64,000 nucleotides of DNA, taken from assembly GCA_949357655.1 (NCBI GenBank), contig CASHTG010000015.1, positions 3,162,001-3,226,000 of the forward strand. The letters run 5' to 3'. Origin of the DNA: Parascedosporium putredinis. Taxonomy: Eukaryota > Ascomycota > Sordariomycetes > Microascales > Microascaceae. Position numbers and translations under genes: made by a program. A model generated the notes under the pieces. It was not told where the DNA came from, did no database searches, and saw nothing but the letters and a program-made list of their open reading frames with translations. This document shows, in pieces, positions 1-12,177 of this stretch. How positions within the stretch are numbered: position 1 is the stretch's first letter; each line of letters begins with the position of its first letter.

Positions 1-542
1 CTCATTCGCGATTTCTACGGGGAGTACACGACAATGATGGGCGCCATGGGTGGGGATGACAGCATGGAAAATGTACTGGCTGGCGAGGACCACGAAATCG
101 TCGACCTGGTCAGCTGCGACGAAGACGATTCTGACGCGATGGATATGGAAGCCGACCCCTCGAATGAGCGGCAATCTAGATTCTTCACGGCTCCCGTCGC
201 GGGACGTGCTCAGGCCAACGCGGACCCGTCAGCCATTGCCCAGTGGCATCAGCGCCTCCAACAGGCAAGCCAATCGGCACCCGCCCCGGCAGCCCAGCCT
301 TTGGGAACCGGCCAAGACGCTCGACCCTCTGGAGGGCGGAGGGCGGCCCGCGGGGGTTGGAAAAGCCGAGGGGGCAGCGGTAGGCGATCCAGCGGCACAT
401 CCAGACGCAAGGCCTCGGGGGTGGCCCCTCGTCGAGGTCTGGCTTTTCTGGGAGTGGAAAGGGCGCTCGCGGCGGTCGGGGAGGTAGCAGGGGATCTGGC
501 GGAGGCCAAGGCGGGTCTGCCATTGGGCTCATGCCGCTATAA
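1..542 (+). CDS. 3' end of a truncated gene with a Gly/Arg-rich C-terminal tail
   Basis: The frame is open from base 1, so the 5' part lies outside the window. The visible part has an acidic stretch (DEDDSDAMDMEAD), then a Gln/Ala/Pro-rich linker, then Arg/Gly/Ser-rich sequence. Read straight, the frame ends at 552 with an unlikely tail. Adding one G to the G5 run at 417-421 moves the reading to the frame ending in GGSAIGLMPL with a stop at 540-542, a far more natural RGG-type tail. RGG tails bind nucleic acid. The short hydrophobic ending after an RGG tail reminds me of fungal RecQ helicases, but no helicase motif lies inside the window, so the family is only a guess. No introns are evident in this part. 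Confidence 0.6.
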
Positions 543-1828
543 ATGGGTTTGAGACAACGGCACTCGGGCTAACGCGTGCTCATACTAATATTGGTAGAGG
601 CATCGGTGTTGGGGCATCGGGCGGGACGGAACAAAGCCATTTTGTTCTCTTCCCACCTCGTCTTCTTCTTTTTTCTTCTTCTTTTTTTCTTTTTCATATA
701 ATGTCTTTGTCCTTGTGCCTGTACGCTCGGCGCGCCTGGGAGGAGTTCCATGCGCCCAGAGAGAGACTGGCTGTCATGGACAATGAATGAAGGAGTCAAA
801 AGGGTCATCTCTCCTTTGCACGGGGCGGGAAAGGGGCTCTGGGGGAGCAACAAAAAGGGTCTTGCATTCTATACCTGGCATTCGCACGCACGTTGGCATT
901 TTCATAACGACTTATACTTTTTAGCATTGTGGGAGTTTATTAATGGCAATGAATCACCTTTTCCTTTCTTGAATATTCACGTTTACCCTATCTTGAGATG
1001 GGCGGTGGAGAGGGGGTGTTTCGCGCTGTTGGTCACAGGAAGGAGTATCAGAGAGAGCGAAGAACGAGGTCCCATGGCTCGTATTGTATCTTATCGGGGA
1101 GGAAAAAAAAGTGGCTTTTATTCGCTTGATTTGACATGGATATTCCTTCGAGCTTTGCGCAGATTCGGCCAAGACCCGACCATCTGGGAGTCGCAAGAGG
1201 GGACAAGGGCTAAGAAGCAGATTCAATAACGAACAAGAGAAACAAGGGTATATGGTAATGGTATACCGATCTAATAAGTACATCAAGATGTTGAGTAGGT
1301 GTTGAGGCCATCCGAGCCGGCACCAAATATGGGTAAACGGGAGCGAAAAAGAGATATTGATAATGTGCCTTGAAACAAAACAAGTCTAGCTGAGGGATTG
1401 CGCCTACTCGGTACGACTTGGTAGTATGACACGTAAGGCGGCACGATAGAAGAGAAGAGAGGAAGAAAAGGAGAGAGAGAGAGATAAGGACCTATACACC
1501 CTGATTGCAGGAAAGTCCGCTGTACTCCGACTAGTAAACCCAAAACCCGTAGTGAAGAAGGTGAAAAAAAGAAGAAGAAACAATGGTGGAATCATAGAAA
1601 TGCCTGCCGTAAATTTCGTGGAATTGTTGGTTACGAACCTGGTCGTAGTAGGGAAAACAAAATAAGGTGTATAAGAAGAGGAAGAGAGAAAGAGGAGAAA
1701 CCTCGCCTTAATACCGCCATCGAGGTTTGTTATCTTTTGGCTTCATCTCAGACGTGGATCGTTGCATGGCTGCCCGCGCACCTGCTAGCGCTTGGGGCTG
1801 CTGCGGCCAGATACGCTCCTCGCTTCTC
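543..1828. other. intergenic, no gene seen
   Basis: About 1.3 kb between the 3' ends of two convergent genes. It contains a pyrimidine-rich run at about 659-702 and purine-rich stretches at 1440-1490 and 1660-1700. Small open frames here have no coding character. The region probably holds the two 3' UTRs. Confidence 0.5.
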
Positions 1829-4720
1829 TCAGAGTGGGCTGGGGAAGCAAGCTTGTCCTCCGAGAGGAGGTTGTGGCGAGGAGCTTGCAGGCCTGGCGGG
1901 GCGGGTCTGCTCGACGGGTCGTTGCGGCTGCAGAGAAGCTCGACGGGACTCGGTAGAGGAAGCTGACGTTTGGTTTATCAAGCGCGTCTTAGCAATTGCC
2001 TGCTGAGAGTAAGGGCCTGGCGAGGTGAGGCGCTCGCGGAAGGAGAGCTTTGAAGGGAGGGCACGCGTAGGCGTCTCCTGCGGCATGGGAGACTCCGACA
2101 TGGAGCGGCCCATAGGGGTTCGCAGAGTTTGGAGTTTGGACAGGGATGTCGGGGTAAGGGAGGAGATGGACCTCACGGCGGTTGGCGTGGTCTTGGCATA
2201 TGGGCTGGGGGTGGTGAGGCTGAGGGGCTTGAAGTTGTGCCCGGTATCGACCGAGGATGTATTTGACGAGATGTTCCAGGGCGGCCTGGTGCCAAGTGTG
2301 GACGCAGGTCGAGCAGGCCGAGGAGGCGGAGGGGTGGTGACGTGAGAGGGCGTAGCGAGAGCGGAAAGGCGGGCGAGGCTGGCCTTTGGGACCTTGGGCA
2401 GGAGTCGGCAGCGAGGAGTGACGGCGCCTTGCCATGGCGGACGGAGAGCGGTGCTTGGCGATCTTGGCGGACGGGGTCGAGGGGTCCAACCCGAGAGCCG
2501 TCATTATAACGGACGATGGAGGGAGCTCCCGGGAGTCTCCATGCCACTTGCGATGGTTGACCGGTCGTTTGAAAGCATGCTGGAGATGCTATCACGCAGC
2601 TGTTGACCCCCTCGCTTTCCGGACTGAATCTCGTCCACCACCACGTCCATCTCCCGCATCTGATCCTTGAGACCATCCCATTTAGACTGAATTTCTTGAT
2701 GTAAACGGAGAATTTCGCCGTTCACAGTGAGGCGGTCCTTGACGCCGTTGTCAATGATGAGCAACACGCGTTCGATTGCGGGACCGTAATGCGTCTTCTT
2801 GGCCTCGTAGCTCTCAATCTTTTGGGTCATCAAGGCTGGGTTCGTCAAGTTGAGGCCACCCTCGACGGCCTCTCTCACTTTAAAGACGGAGCGCTCCACG
2901 GATTCGTACATCTTGTAGGCCTTGCGCCCCGCACCTCGGAAGACGAGCACCCAGCGATCTTCACCCAGCTCCTTTCTTAGGGATTCGGCGTCCTTCTCGA
3001 GCTTCCTATAACTGCCATCAAGGCCCGTCCGCCGCATTTCGAGTTCCTCACAGGCAGTGGGGAAGGACCTATCGGCCCTGTTCTGGAAAACGGAAAGCCG
3101 CATGGGTAGGAAGTCCAGCGAGGCACGCAACGGCTGCATCCTAGCAAACAGAGCGAGAAGGCTGGAGTCATCCAAAGACATGGCGGCACCGCTCGGAGAG
3201 TTGGGACTGAGAGGAAAAGCGGGGAGGCTGAAGCGATTCTGAGCGGCCGCCTTCTTTGTCGGCGGTGTCTCCTCCACAATCGTTTCCAAATCACCAAAAT
3301 CAACACCATCACTGCTTGCAGACGCCATCAAAGACTTGTGGCGGCGCTCCTCCATCTCAAACACGAGACGGGAAAGTTCGTCCATCTCGTCCTGGATATC
3401 GCCGAGCACGTAGTTCCAGAGCTCCTCCCATTCCATGGCAATTTCCACCTGCTCCTTGACCGTGTGGAGAGAGGTGCGGATAGCGGCCCACTCATTCATG
3501 ATGGATTCCATCTGAATGACGGCGCGATTTAGATCGTCGGGCGAGACGTAGGCGATATCGGGGCGGTTTTGTAGTTCCTCGATGGCGGACACGTAGACGT
3601 TGATCAGCTCCTCGAAGCGCAAGATGGCCTTTTCCACCTCGGCGAGGCCTTCGCGTCCACCGGCAGCCGCCCACTCCACGTCGTCATCACTGTCGAGGCC
3701 ATTGATAACCTCGGAGGCTTTGGCAATCCAGCTCCTTATTTGCTCGGCGGCATTGATGAGGGCTGTGGTGGCGGATTGGGCGGTCGGAATCGCGGAGACT
3801 CGACTCGATAGGGATTCCGCATCCGGTAATTGGAGGGCGGTTAGTTGAGCCAACTGGTTGGCAAAGGACAGGCGAGAGAGGGTGTATATGGAGCCCGGGC
3901 GATGGTGGCCCGGGGTGAAATAGCTAGCGAGGTCGGGGGTAAATTCAACCGTGGGAGCTGGCGCCGGCGCCAGAGCGGAGGGCGGCTCAGCTAGGTCGGG
4001 GGCGTGCAGAAAGGTATCGGGCGTCATGTGTCTTGTCGAGGGAGGGCTATCTTTTGGCGGAAGAGGTGGGGGCATCGTTAGGCGACGGAGGCCGTACATC
4101 GCGTTCTATGTGCTCCCTCCTCGTCTCTAGTTGGACCTTTGTGCCATTCCCGTTGACGTGGTCGGGTAACCGATACTTGTTGGTATCCATATTTATGGGG
4201 GCTCTGCCCTGATCTCCGGCAGGAGCGCTGGGGAAGGGCTGGGAGTCCGCGAATATTCAGGCGCTGTCTCGTCTCCTGAAGTCGGGGGCGCGATAGGGAC
4301 CGAGCGGAGCGGCGAGACTCGGGTCGAGAAGGAGGCCGAGGCCAAGACCCTTCCAAGGGCGACCGCGACGCTCGACAACCGTTATTTTCGAATTTTGCTG
4401 GTGAGACTCGTCGATTTGGCGGATATGTTGTTGGTTAAGCTTGCCGACGCGGTCCAAAGGGCCGAGAGACGCGGCGTCGTCGGTCGTGGTCGGCGTGGCT
4501 GGCGGTGAGGTCTTAGTGCCAAACCCAAGCGCCTTTAGACGTGCTGCTAGGCCGGGCGATGGCTTGCGAGCCTGGCGTTTGGAAGAGTTGGAGATGGCGG
4601 TCGCAGGAGAAGATGAGAGATTATTCGCAGGGTTGGAGGTGGGCGTAGAGAGAGAGGACGACGGGATCGAATGAGCGGGTTGGGTGTGATTTTCACTAAA
4701 ATGCGAGTTTCGGGGTCAGG
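1829..4720 (-). CDS. kar9: Kar9-family karyogamy/spindle-positioning protein, with frame breaks
   Basis: Kar9 links the EB1 homologue Bim1 on astral microtubule plus ends to type V myosin and orients the spindle and nuclei. The family core is the 531-codon frame 4099-2504: alpha-helical, with the characteristic segments LFARMQPLRASLDFLPMRLS and RWVLVFRGAGRKAYKM. Coding continues on both sides. Upstream (4720-4075) are the segments VVERRGRPWKGLG, PTSGDETAPEYSRTP and RLPDHVNGNG. Downstream (2530-1829) is a Ser/Pro/Thr-rich basic tail. The frames join if one base is removed at the G5 runs 4284-4288 and 4068-4072, and one is added at 4197-4201, 2521-2523 and 2396-2398 (plus-strand positions). The 5' end is unresolved: no ATG lies in frame before a stop near 4720, so a first exon or another error remains. 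The tail has no S-x-I-P EB1 motif. The only match (SAIP) is in the N-terminal helical domain. Confidence 0.85.
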
Positions 4721-5327
4721 AAATGGACCGTGGACCGATGGGTGTTGTTTACGGATGCAAAACGGCAGGGGCTTGGTGTAGCCAGGACGTGCAGGAGGCG
4801 GAAATGTAGATGACGGGGCAGCGAACAGTGTTGGTGTACATGTGAGGGAGTACAAATGTAGCATCCAACGGTCTCAATTGGGGGAAGGGGGCGGATAAAG
4901 GCCACCTTGAGGGAGGCGGGAAAGAGCGATCTCGAAATGGGTGTTCAAGTGATTATGCAGCGGTTCAATGTTGTGTCCGGAAAAGCGCGGCGATTGGTGA
5001 ATCAATCAACACAAGTACTTGCAGGGAGTTGATGAATACCAATTGTCCAACCCCGTTGAATCGACTTGCAAGTTCGATTGAACTGACAAAGGCGTTCATT
5101 ATCGGACTGCTTGGACAGTTCGAGGGATTGGCTGGATGGGGTGGCTCAGTGGGCTGGAGTACAATGGTCCCTGCACCCACTGGAAGCTCCAACATTCGAT
5201 AGGTGGACCGAGGCCAATGAGTACCAGCATGGGAAAACTTGATCCTCTGCCGCCCATGAACGAAACTTGCCAGTCGGCATCAAACGATGGGTGGAGAGTA
5301 GAATGAAGTGAAAGAGTAGTAACACTA
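4721..5327. other. probable 5' region of kar9, start not located
   Basis: The first exon or 5' leader of the minus-strand kar9 gene should lie here. Short open stretches exist around 4864-4700, but none joins convincingly to the first recognisable kar9 coding sequence. Confidence 0.35.
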
Positions 5328-5983
5328 TTACTCGGCAATATCACCCATATGCAGTCTCGGGATCGAGAGTGCACTTGCCCCCGAGCTAGCGCCAGCGATG
5401 CTATCGTGTATGGATATTCGCAGTGAATGGCCTGCCAAGCACAAACACGATACAGGGGATCGCAGTACTTGGGTCATGGGATGGGCTTTGCTCTCAGCGG
5501 GGAGGGAAGAAAGAAAAAAAGTGCTTGGGGGATGGAAGACAGGGGAAGGGAACCCCAGCAAATTGAGTGGACACAGAGGCTTGCAAAAGGGGTGGGAGAT
5601 GATAATACGATGGTGAAAATTGTGGGTAATCGGCTGCAAGGCGACGACAGCGATGCATCGAGAGAGAACAAGGAGGAAAATATGTTAACACACCTAAGGA
5701 GGCCGCCTGGCTGGCTGTCGGATTCGCTTGCAAGAGCAGATGAGAGGACCGCATCGGCCCACTCACTGATGGGAGCGGCAGAGTTAATAGAATCGTTGGG
5801 ATTCGATGATAAAATATCAACGCCGGCATCAGGTTTTGGTGTCGGAGGTGTGTGCTGGAGATCAGGATGTTGGTGCACAGTGTTGGACTGGGACTGGGAT
5901 CTAAGGCTGCCGTAGGAGCTGCTCGTGGTTAAGGAATGGCAATAGCCATCCGGCCTACCAGCAGCCGAATAAGTGGAGGTCAT
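5328..5983 (-). CDS. possible small two-exon gene, unknown product
   Basis: From the ATG at 5983 an open stretch of about 97 codons has plausible amino-acid usage (Ser/Thr/Pro-rich, then SEWADAVLSSALASES). It runs to a GT-rich splice-donor candidate at 5694-5690. A second stretch, from a TTGGCAG acceptor at about 5432 to a stop at 5328, also looks coding (SIHDSIAGASSGASAL). The phases join only if the weaker donor GTGTTA is used, giving about 130 residues. The sequence upstream to about 7500 is pyrimidine-rich on this strand, as in many fungal 5' leaders. I recognise no domain. It may not be a gene. Confidence 0.22.
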
Positions 5984-6804
5984 TGACACAAAAGATAGCC
6001 TCGAGGTCAGTTCTAGAGAAGGGCACTGGCAATCGACGAGGCGTTGATGGAGGTTCTTGACGTCCTCCCGTCAATGCTGGCCCTCAGTCGAGGGGAAAGG
6101 ACGAGCGGGGACAAAAGAAGATAGCGTTGGGGGCGAGACTCTTGAAGGTGGTGGATGATCTGGTGACTGCGCTTTTCAGCTGGTCAAACACCAACGACAG
6201 AGGAACAGAATGCTGTCACACGGCACCTATCTCATCTCATTTGGGGCGAGGGTCTGGTTGCTGGAGGATGAGATCCTTGTCTGGAATAAAGCTTGGGTAA
6301 TTTTGGTAAGAAGTTTGGTACCTCTCAAACGTCAATTCGATACCGGTTGTGGTGGTGCCGGCAGTGATGGGCTTGTCCTGTCCTGTCCGAAGTCTGTGGG
6401 TTGAATTGTCGTGCAGGCTGCAAGTTGAGCAGGACCGCCCATAAGCCCGGGTTTTGCTGAAGTCCCGACAACGAAACGCTCGTCTTGCCTTGCAAAGTTG
6501 AGTGGTTGGAAAAGAAGAAGAGGAAAAAAAGAAGCAGAAAAAGAAAGAAGAACGAGGTTGATAGACAACCTTTCGGCGCTCCGCAAAGGTGGAGAAAGGG
6601 GCAGGCCAGCAGAAGCCAAAGTTCGAGGCAAGAGCGGCTGGTTTCGATGAGCTTGTCAGGGCCCGCGGTTGTCTTTCATTCCCTTTCGTTCGACTGTGGT
6701 GCAGCTTGCAGCGCACGCTAGTGGGGAATGCGAAGGGTTGGTCAAGCTCCCAAGTGGTCTCGGCGGATGGACTGTTAGCACCTCTGCTTAGTGTTGGGGG
6801 CCCA

Positions 6805-6863
6805 ATGCAGCGCGAATGCAGCGTGATGCAGTGCGACGCAGCACGACGCAGCACGGCAATGCA
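6805..6863. repeat. degenerate decamer minisatellite
   Basis: Five to six imperfect direct copies of a unit close to ATGCAGCGTG or ACGCAGCACG in tandem. No gene overlaps it. Confidence 0.7.
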
Positions 6864-7189
6864 GGACGGGGTAGGCTGTGGGACTGGCCGGGGCCACACG
6901 ATCTGAAGTTTCTTTCGGTCTTCCTAGACGTTTTCGACGGGCTAGAAAGCTTAGCAAAGGTGGTTGGAAGCTTTGATGAATCGAGTTTGTTGCCTTGTAG
7001 CGTGAGCTAGTGGTAAACGGACTGCGGAATTTGCTATATCAAAGTTGGTGGATAACCAAGCCCGAACCCCACCAAGTAGATTTCTTGAATAGTAATAGAT
7101 GTCGCAACCAAGTTCAAAGTCTTCAGCGGCGTTTGGCTATGAGAGCTGACCGTTGCAGAAAGTCGCACATGCCCAACCCAACCAGTGGG

Positions 7190-7500
7190 AACAAGAGGAG
7201 AGGGGAGGGCTCAGACGGGAAGAAAGGAGCAGTAGTGGGCTCAGGATCCGTTTGGTAGAAGGGGAACGAGAGAGGAGGGGTAAAGAAAAGAAAAAAAAAG
7301 AAACGAGAAAAAGGAAAAGGAAGAGAGTGGAGGTTGAAGAGAAAAAAAAAAAGGTTGCGATTGAATCAAGGCAAGGCAAGGAACGGCAGCGTGTAAAGGA
7401 GCGACGTAGTACAGAAGGCGCGTGCGCGACGCGAGAAACAAAAGAAAGGTTGATTTTGGCGACGCTAGATGATAGAAGAAGAGAAAGAAGAAGGGTTTGA
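7190..7500. repeat. polypurine (GA-rich) low-complexity tract
   Basis: Strongly strand-asymmetric: mostly A and G on the plus strand, with runs such as AAAAAAAAAA at about 7345 and many AGAGGAAA words. Such tracts are common in fungal promoters and 5' leaders. Here it would suit a minus-strand transcript. Confidence 0.6.
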
Positions 7501-10500
7501 GATAGATGAAGCGAGGGAAGATAATTTGGGTCTGGTTCAAAGTGTGGGTTGGACAGACCGGAGGACGGCCTAGATTTGACGGCAGTCTAAACGAAGCTGG
7601 ACCGGGCTGAGCCGTCGGTTTGGGCCACGCTCCAGAAACGGACCTGCTCCCTTGATCATGTGGTGGGAAACATCAAGGAGTAGCAGGATCGGAAAAGAAA
7701 AAGAAAAAGGAAAGGGAGAAGGAGGAAAAAGTATCGAGAGAGAAGATCGTTACAGGGGAGATCTCTCGCTGGGTACAGTCTTATCATCGGCCCTGTTTAC
7801 ATGCAGTCATGATGCGGAGCGTGGCTATTAGACGAAGGCCGAAAGGCGCTGTCTTGCTGGGGGAGAGCTACAGTCCCTTTCTTCTTTTGCGAGGGACTGG
7901 GCGCCGTCTCAACACCGTTCAGGTTGTATTCTTCCAATTGATCAAATGGCTCCCTTTCCCACATGTACAAGCGTGGGCGATGCGGCAAAAGTTGGGACGG
8001 GATGGGAAACCGGGGGCAACTGCGACCCTCCACTAGTAGATGTAGATGTCTCCGTCCTGTCCTATGTGCCGGTACACACGCATTTGACTCGCAGCCACGA
8101 ATTTCGTCCCGGACCAGAGATTGACATGCTCTTGAAGGAGGGCCCCGATGCACCTGATCATTACTTGCAGTTCGTCGACACTGGCAATATTCCATCCCCT
8201 CGAATCCGGCACCGCCGGTTGTGGGTGGTCGATGAAACACCTGCGTCTCTGCCCGCCAATATTTGCAACAATGTCTTACGTCCAACCCCTCACTTGCCCC
8301 CTTCTTCCTTCTTTCTCCTTTTTTCCCCTTCAATGTTCTTTTCAGAGCAACCGGCGCGCTGATATTCGATAGATTATCGACAACAAGAGGGCGGGGAGAT
8401 CTCTTGTATCAATGAGACGACAGAGGTAGGGAGCTCTGCAAGTTTTCCTTCTTCCACACGTCCATACCAAGCCACAAATCACCTCCGAAATCACCGAAAC
8501 CCCGGTAAGGGCGAGATGCCGGCCCGTGAACTCCCAACTCCCAACAGAACCTGACAAGGTAATACGAGTTTCTTGGCCGACAATCGCAGTGCATGGTGAA
8601 GAGAACATTGCCAAAATGGAGACTCTGGTTGGCATGCCAGGATAAAACCCGGCACAATGGGCCTGAGAGACGAGCACGCCGTGCAACGTGCACATTCCTC
8701 AAAGATCACAGGTTTCCCGCTCCATTCCATCGTTGGAAGATTACAGTACCAAACTTTCGGTTCGTTCAAAGCTCCAGTGTCGCACTGATGCCACCCAATT
8801 GTGATCACCTCCCCGCTGGAAAAGACAAGATAGCCACTCTCGGGGAGCAGGAATGGACCCTCAACCCCCTTGCCCCAGGAGTATTTTACAGCCCTTTCCC
8901 TTTTGAGCTTGGTCTACCCGCCACAAAACCGCTCCCTCTCAATGAAAGGGTCTCCAAGCTTTCATGTTTGAATAGTGCACGTTTCGGAGCAATATTTCAT
9001 CATGGTGTCTTCGATTTTGATTTTTCTTCTTCTTTTTTTCCCCTCTCTTGATGGAGTGTCCAAGAATTATCGACAAGTACAAGTAGCTTGGGGCATTGTT
9101 GCACTCGTCCCGGGACTTTGTCATCCCCTTGCGAGGCGGCTGGCCCGGACATTAACCCTCCAGTACCGATAGAGATCACCGTATCGTCACTATCGATGCC
9201 CTCCTGTCAAGTGGCGACGTGCACAAACTCCTGGGGGAAATGCCTAAGCTTCTTGGGCCCTGTGAAGCGGATTGGTGAACTTGGGGTCCGTGAGCAGCCC
9301 ACCTCCACAGTCCTTATTCTTGACATGTCGACATATCCAAGGACTTACTTGTACGAAGTAGTTATAAGGTACGAAGTAATATGTAATATTCTCTCATAAC
9401 ATTTGTTGAGAAACCTTTGGCGCTCTACGCGCCTACCCACCTCGGTTCTACAAGTAGGAGCTGCATGTGCTGCTTCTCATATTCGATTGGGATCTTCTCT
9501 TCCTTTCATCGCCAGCAAGGGGAACACGAGCCTGTGCTTCTTTTGTAGTCCTAATATTCGCAGATCCGTCAATACACTAATAACAAAATCATACCAGTCG
9601 GTGGCGGCCTCAGCCGTGCTCCACACAGTACAATTATATGGTTCCTGGAAACTATGAATTAGTGGCGGCAAGCTCCCTCGAAGTAATAATATTCTCTACT
9701 ATTATGATGACATCTGCGGACGCAGCTGCAAATGCAAGGGTATTGACTATTAATACAAGTCCAGCTGTGAAGAGGCTTCGGCCCCGAAGGAATGCAGCAA
9801 GCTCCAAGCTTGGCACAAGAGACAAAAACAAGAGGGATTGTTGGATCCGAGATGCAAAGTTATTAGAGGCATATTCCCCCTAGGAGAAATCTAGGCTGTC
9901 ACGATACGACCAAGGTATAATGATGTAAAAGAGAGAGGCGTGAGAGAGGGAAATGTACCAATGCCCATACCAAAGGGATATGATCGATTGCCTCTGAAGC
10001 TCTGAAAACCACGAAGAAGGAGAAGAAAAAGTTGCTACTCTATGAGGTATCTCTCACCTGCGCCCCCGATAACCCCAATCATGTCCATTCACCAAGTCCT
10101 GCAGAAGAATGATGGTGCAAGGGAGGGCCTTTCACTGGATTACAGTATACGAAGTATTTTACCTCATTGCTCTTTTAGAGTCGGTGTATTCTTCAAGTTG
10201 ATTTATGCAGGTAAAAGGTATTCATCACTTGTTAGGGAGAAAAGGACCTTCTAGGAGCTACAAGTACGATTGAAGTAGAAGAAACTGTTCGGTGGGGAAA
10301 GGGAAATTGGCTTAATCTCCGTCACTCTCCTTCGCGAGAGGGGACTGGCATTGAGGAAGATTAGTGTTCAACCTTTTAGCGTGGGAAGCTGGGCAAATTC
10401 ACTGAGAATCGACATCACGAGCGTACACCGCCCTGGTAGAAGCCACGTGATGCACTATTCTTCAGGGCCCCTGGTGCCTTGACCACGGACAACTTGAACT

Positions 10501-12177
10501 TTGAACATCGACAACATTGAAGAATCGACACGACCAAAGACTCCAATGAAGTTCCCAAAAGCTTTGGAAAAGCCTTTAATAACGACATAGGTAGAGGGGC
10601 TCCGGCTGATCTCCCAAGGTTGACGGGATTGGAGGAATCTAGTCAATGAACGGCCCCTCAGAAGCCAGCTTTAAAACATGAGCGAACGCTACATCACGGA
10701 TACAGACGACGGGTCGGATCTCTTGCTGGAAGGTGTAGCCAAATTAGAGGACCGACCACTTGATGGATGTGAGGGGTATTTCCCTTTTGGCATTGCCCTT
10801 CGTCACTCCATGTAGAACCGCAACCTCCCATCAATCCCGTGCCCCCGCCAACTTCCCCTTTCGCACCGGACTTCGGGAGGCGTTCTGTTGTCGGGAGAAC
10901 ACCCGAACAGTCAGCTCACGTCAATAAGAGGTCGACATGGAGAAGAAAACCCCCTTTTCTACGGCCCCCAGACATGCGTTTTACCCCTTCAAAAAATGTT
11001 TGGGGTGGGGGCATGAATCGATCGTTGTATCAGAGCCAGCTCGTGAGAATACATCCGTCTCTTGTATTGCTTGCTTGGTGAGCAAGTGAGGTAGCCTCCC
11101 AGACACTGGGAAATGTATCAACAGATCCATTGAATGGATCCATCCATCCATCCCATTCCTTCCATCGGGGGAGCCAAAGTTCTGTTGCATGCTGTTTTGT
11201 TTCAAGAATGTCGGCCTAGGTTACATTGGCTCCATCCGGCCTCGAGCTTAACGCCCCTCATTGCGGCAGCCAAGAGTGAAAAACAGCACCTAAATAAATT
11301 GTATAGGCTTAGCGGGGCAGAAACCGCGTCAGGTCAATCAAGCCAATGCCTGTGCTTTTCGCTGTGGCCGACACGCAGTCGAACACGACATTGACGCACC
11401 AGACGCCAGAGCAACGGGCTTTGACACGTCTAGCAGCCCACTACTGGCGCGACTTACAGTCCTAGTCACCACCGTTGCCCCCCTTTGTCCACTGGGCAAT
11501 AGGCAACGAGCCAGAGCAAATGATCAAATCAACCTCAAGTGCTCCCATTTGATCAAGTTGCCCCATCCCATCCCCAGTGCTCAACTACCTCCCCTGAGTA
11601 CTAGTGATCCACGGAGCCCGTGTTCCCTCTTCGGGAAAGTTCACGCTTCTCGAAGCCACTGTACAAGTAATAATAAGTCTCCGGCTTAAATGGCCCCTTT
11701 ACCTTAAGATCTTGGTATCCCCCTGCTATACACACCTTGTCTCAATACCGGATACACGACACTTTATGCCGAGCTCCATGGGTGTTTCTCGAGTCCGATA
11801 ATACCGTCTTGTCCTTCTTGTCCCTTTGTCCCTTTGTTTTCCCTAGCACTATCCCACTTTTTCCCCCAACTCCAGAGGAGGCACAATTTTTGAACTCACC
11901 CTTTCCCATCATCTCCGTCCTCTTGTGCAGCTTTGCGAGCCTTTTTTGTTGTGCCGGCATTGTTTGTCACCCTCCTAAACGAGCAAGAAGATTGCGAGCA
12001 GCGGCGAAAGTGCGATAGGCAACACAAACCCCTCTTCCAACTACATTCCTGCCACCTCATCCAGGTTTCCATTACCAGGCTGGAGAGCGAGAGCAAAGTT
12101 CTAGCTCCCTCAAGGCACTCCGTTTCACTGATACCTTCGAAAATCTTCGACATCCACGGTCCAGTCCCCGTGCAGCC

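Larger units (their letters stand above)
5984..12177. other. 6.2-kb gene-poor region
   Basis: No open frame here has coding character or a recognisable domain on either strand. The region contains a degenerate 10-bp tandem repeat (6805-6863), a long purine-rich tract on the plus strand (about 7190-7500) and an A/T-richer segment (about 9340-10260) with repeated TACGAAGTA words. It ends in the 5' leader of the gene at 12178. It could hold noncoding transcripts, long promoters or decayed repeats, which I cannot tell apart by eye. Confidence 0.4.

Noticed and set aside
7946..8362. 138-codon plus-strand frame
   Set aside because: Codon use and composition are not gene-like, and it ends in T/C-rich noncoding sequence.
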